A stretch of DNA of 27,478 nt from Cochliopodium minus (taxonomy: Eukaryota > Discosea > Himatismenida > Cochliopodiidae), in contig JAMYWO010000058.1 in NCBI GenBank assembly GCA_024220525.1, positions 125,773 to 153,250 of the forward strand, read 5' to 3'. This document shows positions 17,527 to 27,478 of the stretch, one piece after another (the stretch's first letter is position 1; every line of letters starts with the position of its first letter). The translations under genes were made by a program, and so were the position numbers. The notes beneath the pieces were generated by a model that saw only the letters and a program-made list of their open reading frames with translations, did not search any database and was not told the DNA's origin.

Positions 17527-19963
17527 GTAAATAAATAAATAAATAAATAAATAAAATTTAATTTTAAAAAATCAGTAAATAATTTATTTAAAAAAAACAT
17601 CTAAAAATCAAATCAACCTTTATTCATAAAAGTGGACACAGCACAAGCTCCGTTTTCTGATGGTTTTCCAATACCTAATAATTTTTTATTTTTTTATTAT
17701 ATGTTTATGTTTATTATTTATTTTTTTATATTTTATAATTTTTTATGTTTTATAATTTTATATTTTTATTTTTTCTTTTTTATTTTTTTATATTTTTTTT
17801 TTTTCTTTTCAAAATATTTTTATTTTTATTTTTATAATGTTGATTATTTTTATTTTTATTTATTTTTATAATGTTGATTATTTTTGATTTTATTTTTTAT
17901 TTTTAAATTATTTTTACACAAAGAATAAATCTCGTATGGATTAATCAAGACGAATTGCTCGGAGATAGCATTCAAAATGGTTGCGCAAGCTCCAGTTGGG
18001 TTGACATAGCTGTTGTTACAGACTTTTTTTGCGACATCAAAATCTAATTTGCTAACTAAAGCATGATTTGCCTACAAAATAAATTCATTTTATTTTTTAC
18101 ATCATAATTTAATTTTTTTGCATTTTTGTTTTATTTTTTTGTTTAATTTATTATTTTTTTGTTTATTATTTATTTATTATTTTTTTTGTTTTATTTTTAT
18201 TATTTTTTTTTAAAAAGTTTTAAATTTAACATTTTTGATTATTTTTATTTATTTTATATTTTATTTTTTTAAGTTATTTTTTAACCATGAAAGGAAAGAA
18301 AGAGTTGGTATCAAAGGTGTTGTCAGTGGAAGGGTTGCCAGCAGCAAATCCTTGAAAGTCGAGAGGAAAAGTCTTCAATCCATCGTAAACCAAGTTAGAG
18401 AGTTGTGGAACGTAATCTATTTCAAAAATGTAAAAAAAAAAATAAAAAATAAAGAAAAATAGGATAATAAATAAATAAAATGAAAAAAATAAAAAATAAA
18501 TAAAATTAATTTATACTTTTAAAAAAATAAAATTAATTTATACTTTTAAAAAAATAATATTAATAAAAAAAACAAAAAAAAATAATTAACAAGTAAAATA
18601 AATCATGATACAAATAAAAAATAGAATGAAAAATAAAAAGAAAAATAATAAATTTTGTTTTAAAAAAAATAAGTAACAAACAAAATAAATAAGTGATAAA
18701 TTCAATAAAATAATAATAAAATAATATTTAAAATAAGAAATGAAACAGTTTATATTAAGAATACTTGAAAATAAAAATAAAATAAAAATAAAATTTAATT
18801 AAAGAAATAAATCATTTTTTTTTAATTTGAATATATTTTTTTTTTTTTAAATTACGCCCTGCATAAGATTCACCAATGATGAAGAACTTGTGTTGGCGGA
18901 ATTGGGGAAAGAGGGAGAACCATCCCTTCAAGAAGTTGTAGTTGTCTTCTGCTGTGGCATCGTCTCCAGTGGTGTAGTTATTGTTGTTGTCATAACTGAA
19001 GCCCACCCCACAAGGTGATTCGATGTAACTTTTTATTAAAAGAATGAAAAAAAAATAAAAAAAAAGAATTAAAATTAAAAATAAAAAAAAAAAGAAATAA
19101 AAAATAAAAATAATATATAAAAATAAAAATTCAAAATTAAAAAAATAAAAAATGAAAAAAAAAAAATTATGAAAAAAACATATTAATATAAATTAAAAAA
19201 TTAAAAATAAATAATTAAAAATTAAAAATATAAAATTAAATTTAAATAACAGTTTTTTTTTTCTTTTACATGACATTTGCCAAAGTGTTCCAAGAGTAGA
19301 TGTTTTTATTCAACCCAGTTCCTGATGAATTTACTTGAAAAGGTCCTGTTGAAAAATAAAGTTAAAATCAAAAATATAAAATTAAATTAAAATGAAATAA
19401 GAAAGTGGAAATTAAAATTTAAAAGAAAATTTTTACCATTTTCGGTAAACAATGCCAACTTTAAAAAATTAATTTAAAATTTAAAACAAAAATTTTTTTT
19501 TTTTACCAAACCAGAACATCCTGGACCTGTTAAGATAAATATATCAAAATTCAAAATCAGTTTTTCTTGATAAAATTATTTTTTTCTACCTCCAGTTAAC
19601 CTTTTAGATTTTTTTTATATTTAAGAAATTTATATTGAATTATGCTTTGCTGAAGATTTTATTTATTTATTACCACAATACAAGAGGATCATTGGCTGGA
19701 TCTCTTTCTGATTCTACGAACCAATAAAAGATATTTCTTGAATTAGGATTTGGAGATACAGATACATATCCAGTCCTAATAAAAAGATATTACACATAGA
19801 ATAGGATTATATAATAGTATAGATGTGTTTATATATTCATTTATGAAAGCAATATAATTTTTGTGATGAATAAAATTTTTTTTTTTTATATTGTTGTTAC
19901 CATTGATCAAAATTTGGAGTGAATGTTAATCCAGGCAGTGATGTTAATTTATTATTGCCCCTT
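15978..19963 (-). CDS. Serine carboxypeptidase (peptidase family S10)
   Basis: These enzymes remove C-terminal residues in lysosomes, vacuoles or outside the cell. Seventeen exons join in phase: to 19901, 19775-19674, 19600-19590, 19526-19507, 19458-19437, 19345-19270, 19028-18856, 18416-18286, 18071-17918, 17674-17618, 17481-17345, 16924-16832, 16773-16727, 16436-16369, 16248-16214, 16150-16147 and 16066-15978 (about 425 residues from Gly at 19959). Landmarks: LTSLPGLTFTPNFDQWTGYV, DPLVLWLTGGPGCSGL (family WLNGGPGCSS), IESPCGVGFSY, catalytic Ser in GESYAGHYVPQL, catalytic Asp in LVYSGDVDSCVNYLG and catalytic His in ATVKGSGHMV. It should be active by these residues. Exons of 4, 11, 20 and 22 nt are extreme. 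No signal peptide is found: the first exon overlaps the stop codon of the upstream gene in another frame, so the 5' end is unresolved. Confidence 0.93.
16147..16150 (-). other. 4-nt microexon of the carboxypeptidase gene
   Basis: On the minus strand the sequence TTTTTAAAG|ACTG|GTAAAC gives an acceptor, four bases and a donor. The exon before ends ...TATGCT at 16214 (phase 0) and the exon after begins TTAAAGGATCAGG at 16066. Direct joining would shift frame before the catalytic His. Inserting ACTG gives GCT-ACT-GTT-AAA-GGA, that is ATVKGSGHMV, which is the family consensus. The flanking introns are 63 and 80 nt, normal for this window. Confidence 0.85.
16440..16726. repeat. AATTAAAA-ladder intron
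   Basis: The carboxypeptidase intron between exons 13 and 14 is a degenerate tandem array of AAAAATTAAA-like units with occasional GAAAAATG variants. It is simple sequence with no coding sign. Confidence 0.7.
17488..17555. repeat. (AAAT)n microsatellite
   Basis: About 16 tetranucleotide AAAT units with one G substitution, inside the intron between carboxypeptidase exons 10 and 11. Confidence 0.9.
18500..18560. repeat. Two-copy tandem repeat of about 27 bp in an intron
   Basis: The block AATTAATTTATACTTTTAAA with its A-rich tail occurs twice in direct succession in the intron between carboxypeptidase exons 7 and 8. It looks like a recent slippage or short tandem duplication. Confidence 0.75.
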
Positions 19964-22478
19964 CTTCAAAGAGAACTTCTTTAGGAAACTTGTTTAAAGA
20001 AAGCAAAATGTTGTCTAAAATCTTTTTTTAAAATTAAAAATAAAAAAAGAAATAAATTAACAAGTAAAATGAATAATTAAAATTAAAATTAAAAATTAAA
20101 AATTAAAAATTAAAATTCAAAAAAATTCAAAAAAATTCAAAATTTAGATTAAAATTCAAAATTCAAAAAAATTAAAAAATTCAAAATTTAAATTTAAATT
20201 AAAAATTCAAAATTCAAAATTCAAAAAAATGCAAAATTTAAATTATAAATTAAAATTAAAATGAATAATTAAAAATTAAAAATTGAAATTAAAATTCGAA
20301 AAAATTCAAAATTTAAATTAAAATTAAAAAATTAAAAATTAAAAAATAAATAAATGGAAATAAAAGAATAAAAAAAAAGTTTTTACTTCAAAAAAATCAA
20401 ATCTTAGAATAGTTTCTTCAGTAGTACGATCATCAGTAAAAGGAGAAAAAAGCTTGAGAGCCCTTTCGACAATGCTACTCTGTGTGAGCTGGTGAAAAGC
20501 AAAGTTGATGATCTTTCTCTCGACATCAAAAGAGTTCTCCGTAAAAGTAAAGGTGCAAGCCCATTTGAATTGGAAATAACTGTCTGGTGCAGAAGAGTGA
20601 GACTGTTCTTTTTTGCTTAGGTAAATTTGGACGAAGCGGGCTTTTTTTTTCTTGAGCATTTCGAAGTTGCGAGTGCGGTATCTTTGCCTTGATTTTGTAA
20701 GAAATTGATGTTAATTGAAAAAAAAAAAGTAATAAAGAAAATTTTTTTGAAATTAAACAATATTGAAGAATTAAAATGAAAAAAAAAAAAAAAAATTTAA
20801 AAATCAAAAATAAGAGTTAAAAAAAATTTAAAAAAAAAAAGTGTTAATGTTTTGTAAAATTAAAATGTTAAAAATTCAGAAATTTAAATAATATTAAAAT
20901 AATAAATAATAAAAAAGTAATAAAAAATTAAAGAAATAAATAAAAATAAAAAAATATCAATCAAAATTTTTAAATAAAAATTTTTTTGGAAAAAAAAAAT
21001 AATTACCTTTGTATTCTCTCATTGTTTTCTTCAATGAGAACCTTGTTAGGATCAATGTTATAATAAGACTTGGTGACAATCTTCCTGAACTCGTTCTTCT
21101 TCTGTTGGTTGACGTTAGAATAAGATTGGGTGATGATAGATCTGAAGTCATTGGTATCGCTGCTGTTGTTAAAAGAAGGTTTTTCTGTTGTGTCGAAGAA
21201 ATGAGGTGTGGAAGTAAAAGCGAATCTCACATTTTTGTTTTCTTCCAAACACATGATGCTATCTTTCATAACACTATTTATTTCTCCTTCTCTTTCTTTT
21301 TTATGGTCTTCTTCAACGTTAACATTTGTTTGGTTGTTGTTTTTTTCCTTTCCAAAAACTTTTTTGTCATCTTTTTCGTTTAGAACAACAGTTTCTTCTT
21401 TTTCGACATTAATTTTTTTCTCACCAATTTTTTGAGTTTCCTTTTAAAAATTTATTTTTGGTTTTAGAATTTATTAAAGTTTATTTTACTTTATTTATTA
21501 TTTTTTGATTTTTATTTTTATATTTTTATTTTTTATTTTATTTTTTGGTCATATTTTGAAATTATTTCTTTTGTTGGATTTTGAACGATTTTTATTGAAT
21601 TTTATTTATTTTATTTTATTTATTTTTTGATTTTTTGGTCTTATTTTGAAATTGGATTTTGTTGTATTTTTTTATTTTATTAAAGTTTATTTTACTTTAT
21701 TTATTATTTTTTGATTTTTATTTTATATATTTTTTTTATTTTTATTTTCTGGTCATATTTTGAAATTATTTCCTTTGTTGGATTTTAACTTTATCGATTT
21801 AGATCTTTATTTTTTACCTCTTTATCTAAATTGTCAAGAATGATTCTATCTTCACCCACTTCTTGATTAACCTCACCATAAACAGGATAAATATTATCAA
21901 AACTCTCATTCTTGTCATAATCAGGAATACGAATGGTAGTCTCCAAAGAATCCTTCAAGTCCTTAAAAGGCAAATCTTTCCAAATTCCCGCCCGAAGTTC
22001 AAAAATGAAAGGAGCCAACATCTCATAGTCCATGCACTTCAAAATGCTCAACACAAAACTTTCTCTCTCCGACTTTACTTCCGCTTTCATCATTTCGAAG
22101 AAGAGTCTCAAACTTGTGGTGATGTTTTCCAGTCTCACCATCTTCTGGAAGTTTTCTGTCGCCAACTTTTCTAGTCTCTTCTCTCCGAATTCCGAGCAGA
22201 GAACCAACAACATTTTGTAGATGTTTGTCTGTGCGGGAAGAGATGGTTCTGTCTCGAAAATCTGATATATATATATTTAATTTAAATTGTAATTAAAACT
22301 ATTTTTTTAATATTTTAAAAATTTTTTTTTTTGAATTTTCAATATTTTAAAAAATTTTATAAATTTTTTTTAAAGTTTTTTGATTTCAATTAACATTTTT
22401 TATTTTAAAAGTTTTCTTAATTTTTTTAACGAAAATTTTTTTTTATTATTATTTTATTTTCTTCTAAAAATTTTAAAC

Positions 22479-22510
<32 letters not shown>

Positions 22511-23988
22511 ACAACTTCATTTCCTTTTATGATTTGAATGTTCTTTGAAAACCTGACGGGAAGATCAGAAGAAACTTTGCTGTAAGAAATGGATTTATCG
22601 AAAATTTTTCTGTAAGGGCTCGCAATGTCCTGATACTTGAACAAAGCTTAAAAAATTAAAAATTAAAATTATAAAATAAAAATTAATGATTAAAATTAAA
22701 ATTAATAATTAAAATAAAAATTAATAATTAAAATAAAATTATTATTTAAATTAAATTAATGAATAAATAATGAATTTTAAAAAGAATTTTGAAATTAAAA
22801 TAATGAAATTATAAATAAAATTTTAAAATAATATTTTTTTTATTCACTTTCAAATAATAATCCTTTAGTTTTGGTATCAGTATTTTCGGAAAGAATGTAA
22901 TCAACAACTCTGATAGAAGCATCGGGGTTTTTGTAAGGCATGAGAAAGATTTTGTTGAATTTGATGATAAACTCCCACTCGAACTCAAAGTATTCTTTGA
23001 TAGAATGAGATGTAGACTTTTCTTTTTTGTTGTGGGTAATAATGATTTGGTCGTCTTTAAACTCTACGCTTATTTTCCAGGTTCCTTTCAAGTCTTGGTA
23101 AGGAAGTTTTTCGTAAATCTCGTTTCTTTTAAATGATAAAAAAAATTAAAACAAAAATAACTATCAAATTAAAATAGTTTATTTAAAATTTAATATTAAT
23201 TTTAAAATAAAAATATATTTGTGAATATTAGAAAAATATTAATCTAACATAAAATTTTTGAATAAAAAATTAAAATTTTTTTAAATTTTTAAATATATTA
23301 AATATTATTAATCAAATTAAGTTAAATAAAAATTTTTATTTTTAAAAATCTCACCTTAAGTGGATGACAGATGAAGCCAAAGAATCTTGGTTCATTGTTT
23401 TTAGTACACCAAAGTACAGATGGTTTTCATTGTATCCGAGCTTTTCCTTAAGATCAGTCAAAAGAGCATTCACTTCGGTAGCAAGATCACAAGCTTTAGT
23501 CATTTTTCTTTTCTCTCTTTAATCAGAAATTTTTTACTTTTTTTTATTTAAAAAAAATTTTTTTTTTTACAAGTATGATACAATGTCTTTTAATCCTATA
23601 CATTCCGCCAATTTCTTCAAGAAATTGTTTATGTTGATGAATTTGTTTTCCTCTGTTTTGGATGGAAGATATACCTGATTTAAAAAATATATATATTTTT
23701 TTTTTTGAGGAATGTATGAATAGAGGCATTGATAATTGCAACATATAAAGGTTGTTGAAAGAATATAAATATATATTTTTATAGATCTCTTTTTATACTT
23801 ATCATAATATATTATGTTTTGTTTGAATAATCAATTACTATTTCTCCATTCTTAATTATGGTGAATGATTTGCATAATCTGGGGATATCTTTGCATACTG
23901 CTATTTTCTTCAATGGCTTTGAAATGATTTGATGTAATTTATCTTGGAAATTCAATGTTGATACTTCCGAGGATTTCTTTAATTTCAT
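19944..23988 (-). CDS. Unknown 694-residue protein with internal repeat
   Basis: Nine exons join in phase: 23988-23839, 23674-23571, 23516-23355, 23125-22848, 22646-22513, 22261-21818, 21440-21007, 20687-20387 and 20021-19944. Chain order: a Lys-rich start (MKLKKSSEVSTLNFQDKL), NGEI|VYLPSKTEENKF, helical DLATEVNALLTDLKEKLG, a beta-rich segment LKGTWKISVEFKDDQIIIT, then KKEKSTSH...EYFEFEWEF. A helical domain follows (MLLVLCSEFGEKRLEKLA, FVLSILKCMDYEMLAPFIF), then an acidic Lys/Glu linker in exon 7, and a second block in exon 8 with KKEQSHSS...SYFQFKWACTF. The KKE(K/Q)S...YF.F.W block therefore occurs twice. There is no signal peptide or membrane helix, so it is probably cytosolic. I do not recognise the family. 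Its neighbour across a 232-bp divergent promoter is the WD40-PH-RGS gene, so a shared signalling role is possible but unproven. Its stop lies inside the first carboxypeptidase exon. Confidence 0.85.
20040..20380. repeat. AAATTAAAA/TTCAAAA simple-sequence intron
   Basis: The last intron of the unknown 694-residue gene is an array of short units (AAAATTAAAA, AAAATTCAAAA) in irregular order. On the coding strand it contains no ATG, so it cannot hide the missing first exon of the carboxypeptidase. Confidence 0.75.
21472..21788. repeat. Imperfect direct repeat of about 110 bp in an intron
   Basis: Two blocks, about 21472-21583 and 21679-21788, share a start (ATTAAAGTTTATTTTACTTT) and an end (GGTCATATTTTGAAATTATT then a TTGTTGGATTTT). 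A partial third copy (GGTCTTATTTTGAAATTGGA) lies between them. All are inside the sixth intron of the unknown 694-residue gene, so this is an intronic tandem duplication. Confidence 0.8.
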
Positions 23989-24220
23989 CTCTTTATAAAA
24001 GTGATATAAATACAAATAAAGGTGTGGTTTTTATGGTATACGCTTTATACCACAATTTTTTTATATTAATTCAAAAATAAACGATATAATTATTCCATCA
24101 TTTTCTTTATTTCATTTGTTCAGGAAAATGAAGCAGATTTTAATCTTAGTTTTTAGATATTTTATAATTTGGAGATTTATAAATCTTGTCTTCAATCATT
24201 TAATTTTTGTTTAAATATTC
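23989..24220. promoter_or_regulatory. Divergent promoter with a perfect inverted repeat
   Basis: Only 232 bp separate the ATG of the unknown 694-residue gene (minus) from that of the WD40-PH-RGS gene (plus). Within it, TGGTATA (24034-24040) and TATACCA (24046-24052) form a perfect 7-bp inverted repeat around CGCTT, one of the few G/C-containing words of the region. It could be a binding site for a dimeric transcription factor serving one or both genes. Regulatory role is inference. Confidence 0.5.
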
Positions 24221-27200
24221 ATGAAAATTAAAAAGAAAATGAAGGAGAAAACGCCATTTGAAAAGAGATTTGAAACATCAACACAATGGAAAAATACTAA
24301 ATTTACTCCAGAATTGGAATATAGTGCACAATGTGTTTATATAAAAGGAGATCTGTTGTTTGTGGGATTGACTGGATCAAATGAAATGACTTCTATATTC
24401 CAAGTATATGATTTAAAAAATTATGAATTGTTGAAAGAAACAAAATATTCATTGGGAAAGGTATATCAATGATAAAAAATATGGAGTGATATATAAATTA
24501 TTAAGCTTAATTATTCTCGATCAGAAATAAAAATTCAAATTTATACTGATTACCCAACTAAACCTTAAAAACAAAAGCATTTTATATTATAAAAAAAAAT
24601 AAACTTTATCAAAATAATGAAAATGACTCATTGATATAGAATAAGAACAATAAATTGGATGTGGATTTGAAATTTCTATAAAATTTTTGTGAACCATATA
24701 ATTTTATATTGGCCAATATAATTTCTCCCCAAACAAAATATTCTAAAGATATAAATTCAAAATTAGATTTAATTAAAAGTTATTCATCTTATTAAATTCT
24801 CATTTTTTTGTCTTAAGAAAGGAATAGAATGTATATTAGAATGTGAAGGAATAGTTTACACAGGACACCAAAACTCGTCAATTTTGATGTCAAAACTCCA
24901 AATGCCAACAAAAGAGTACGTAGCAATAACAAAAAAGAATCTCGAAAACCCTCTCTCCAAATTCGAAAAAGTAGATGAACTAGAAGGACACAAAGAATCT
25001 TTACTATGTATCATCGCTCTCAATAGAACAGACTACAACGTTTCTTTGATGCTTTTGCTCATTTTCAAGTTTCACATCAACAACACTCTTTACAACAATA
25101 CGAAAGTACCAAAGCCCATCCAAAGAATCATAATTGATTTGCTTAATAAAACTGTGATTGTTTCTGGGAGTGATGACAAGACAATTAGGCAGGTAAGAAT
25201 AAAGAATATAAAAAAAAAAAATAATTTTTTTTTGTACATTTTATCATTTTTAAATTCTATTTAATTTTAAATAATTTTTTAATTTTTACTTTTTTTCTTT
25301 TTGATTCTTCTTTTTTTTTTCATTTTTTTTTTTTTTTCATTTTTTATTTTTTAATAATTTGAACTTTTTCAATAGTGGGATCCAATTAAAAAAACATCAT
25401 TTTCTATTAGTGGCCATATTAGTGAAGTTGAAGCATTGACAGGTAAATTTTTTTTTTTTTTTCTTAAAAGTAGTCTAAATCCACTAATAAAATGAAATAA
25501 AAATGGAAAAGTTATCGATAAAACTAGATTTGCGAGTGTATCGAGAGGTAAAACTTTTTTTTTATTTTTTCTTAGATTTTTTTTTTAATTATTTAATATT
25601 TTTTTTTAATTATTTAATATTTTTTTTTTTATTTTAAATTATTTTTTTTCATTTTTAAATTTTCAAAAAAACAGATTATTCTGTTAAGATTTGGTCAATA
25701 CAAGATCCCATGATCCCTGCCTATTGTATTCACACATTAAAAGGACATACAAACTCTATTTATAGTTGTGGAACTTTGTCTCCTGATGTAGTTTGTTCTG
25801 GCAGTTATGATCGTTCCATACGTTTTTGGGACACTAACAATGGAAAACAATTATTGCATCTTACTCACGATAAAATATCAGGTAACATAACTTGAAATAA
25901 TTTAAAAAAATCTTTAAAAGACTTTGAATATTTTTTTATTCATCTGATCATAAAAAATAAAAAAATAAAAAAAAAACAACAAAAAAATAAAATAAAATAA
26001 TTTTAATTTAAAAAAATAAAAAAATAAAAAAATAAAAAAATAAAAAAATAAAAAAATAAAAAAATAAAAAATAAAAAAAATAAAAAAAATAAAAAAAATA
26101 AAATTTTTTTAAATTAGTACACAACTTTGTTTTGAGTATTTGTGAAAGTGCTATTAAGGAGGATCCTAATGCCAAGAAAGAGCCTAAAGTGGCTCAAAAC
26201 ACTGGGTTTTTGCAAAGATATTTTCCATACTTGTTCAACACAAAGAAGGTAAAAAAAAAAAAAATACAAAAAAATTCCAAACAAATTAATTTAAAAAATA
26301 GGAGGTAATAGAAGGAGACGCAGATATCAATGGTTAAAAAAAAAAAAAAATTCTACAAAAATTTCTATGAGATTTATTTTAAATATTTTTTTTTATTATT
26401 ATTTTTTATTTTTTAAATATTTTTTATTTTTAAATTTTTTTAAATTTTTTAGGATGGATGGAGAAAAGAGGTACAATGCAGAGGTGGAAGAGGAGATTTG
26501 TAAAATTATTTTTGGACAAGAGGTTTCTCTCCTACCACGTCAACTCCATAAAGAACAATGAAGCTCTTGGCGTTATAAGATTCGCCGAAATAACTTCTTT
26601 TGAAGGTAAAATAAAAAATAAAAATTAAATAAAATTTAAATAAATAAAATAAAAATAAAATAAAAATAATAAAAATAAATAAATGAATATTAAAATAAAA
26701 ACTTAAATATTTTAATTTTTTGAAGGAAAATTACAGTTTGAAGGGAAAAAATTTGTTTTAAGTATTCATACTGTGGATAAACTTTTTCTTTTTTCTGCTG
26801 CTGATGAGAACCAGTTCAACACTTGGCTTAACGCCCTCTTGATCGCTGTTTCTCAGAACAACGTTGCCATCAATTTGGAGGGTGAAGATGAAGACAAAGA
26901 TGTGAGAAATACCTTAATGAAAGAAAAGAATTGAAGAAAGAAAAGGAAAAAATTAAAAAAAATTTATTTAAATCTTCTTTTTGTTCTTAAATTTTTTTAA
27001 TTTTATTTTTTATAAATTATTTCATTTTTTAATTTTTAATAAAAAGTTACTATATCTTTCCCTTTCAAATTATAAATAAAGAAAACATTAATGGTTGATT
27101 GGAATCTTAATAATCAATTTCTCAAATAAATTTTAAAAGGATATTTAAATTTTTAATTGTAGCAGATGGATTAAAATATAATAAAAATAAAAAAAAAAGA

Positions 27201-27478
27201 TAAAATATTTCCTCTTTTATTTTTTATTATTTTTTAAAGGAGATGTTGCTGAATACAAAAGAATTTTTGAATTCATTCTCCAACAATGAGAATTTGGAAG
27301 GGAGATTCACCAACTATTTGAAATCAAAATTTTGTATAGATATTTATGAGATGTGGAAGAGAGTGAAGCCTCTGGTAGAACCAAATCAAGATGAAGAACA
27401 TGTATTGAAAGAGATGAAATCTTTGCGAGAGAAATATATGATGGATTCATCTAATTTTGAAGTAAAAAAAAAAAAAAA
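24221..27478 (+). CDS. WD40-PH-RGS multidomain signalling protein (3' end outside)
   Basis: Ten exons join in phase: 24221-24460, 24818-25192, 25376-25442, 25512-25547, 25675-25881, 26118-26248, 26302-26332, 26453-26605, 26726-26901 and 27240-27461, giving 546 residues before the next donor. WD40 blades span about residues 20-320: GIVYTGHQNSSI, VIVSGSDDKTIRQWDP, FASVSRDYSVKIWSI and VVCSGSYDRSIRFWDT. A PH domain (about 363-460) starts GWMEKRGTMQRWKRRFVKLF and has the C-terminal helix Trp in NQFNTWLNALLIAV. The last exon resembles an RGS domain: LEGRFTNYLKSKFCIDIYEM, W, then MKSLREKYMMDSSNFE. PH domains bind phosphoinositides or proteins, and RGS domains speed GTP hydrolysis by G-alpha. Exon 9 leaves through GTGAGA at 26902; if unspliced, translation stops at 26934 and the RGS part is lost. 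Confidence 0.85.
25985..26103. repeat. (TAAAAAA)n microsatellite
   Basis: About ten units of the 7-mer TAAAAAA with 8-mer variants towards the right end, in the intron between exons 5 and 6 of the WD40-PH-RGS gene. Confidence 0.85.

Noticed and set aside
1-27478. CRISPR arrays, tRNA or rRNA genes, transposon ends
   Set aside because: Repeats seen are simple sequence or local tandem duplications. No cloverleaf, rRNA core or terminal repeats with a transposase were found.

Overview
This is nuclear DNA from a very A/T-rich, intron-dense eukaryotic microbe. Coding exons are short islands in poly-A, poly-T and A/T-ladder sequence. Introns are GT-AG, mostly 46 to about 480 nt. The stops in use are TAA and TGA, so the code looks standard. 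Asparagine- and glutamine-rich proteins, WD40/PH/RGS signalling domains and an EH-domain endocytic adaptor suggest an amoeboid or flagellate protist (dictyostelid-, heterolobosean- or Anaeramoeba-like). The sequence does not let me name the lineage. No rRNA, tRNA, CRISPR array or transposon was recognised.

Left part (1-8 kb). A WD40-type exon ends at 609. It is followed by remains of an ARP6-like actin-related protein whose parts lie in conflicting frames (702-1458), then the C-terminal end of a GT32/OCH1-like glycosyltransferase on the minus strand (1594-1864). The only ambiguous base, n at 1981, sits in an 8-bp T-rich repeat and may be an assembly join. Two tandem paralogous genes for 107-residue secreted eight-cysteine proteins follow (1989-3078, minus). 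Next come a plus-strand gene for a protein with duplicated CxxC pairs and a long Asn-rich tail (3793-5704) and a plus-strand FEX/CrcB-like fluoride exporter (5866-7906) whose frame is interrupted.

Middle part (8-16 kb, minus strand). A seven-exon gene encodes a 775-residue Eps15/Pan1-type adaptor with three EH domains (11870-8083). Upstream lie two tandem paralogous genes of unknown function (13713-12349 and 14614-13980). About 1.3 kb without a convincing gene follows.

Right part (16-27.5 kb). A serine carboxypeptidase (S10) gene of at least 17 exons includes a 4-nt microexon (16147-16150) that is needed to keep frame into the catalytic-His motif. Its first recognisable exon overlaps the stop of the upstream gene, a nine-exon, 694-residue protein of unknown family with an internal repeat (23988-19944). 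A 232-bp divergent promoter with a perfect 7-bp inverted repeat separates that gene from a plus-strand gene encoding WD40, PH and RGS-like segments in one predicted chain, which runs off the window end.

Gene models from 15.9 kb to the end, and the EH gene, join in phase at every internal exon boundary. The frame breaks concentrate in the ARP6-like and FEX-like loci, with smaller ones at 13.71 kb and about 19.96 kb, mostly at short homopolymers. Those loci are either decaying genes or carry local sequence errors.
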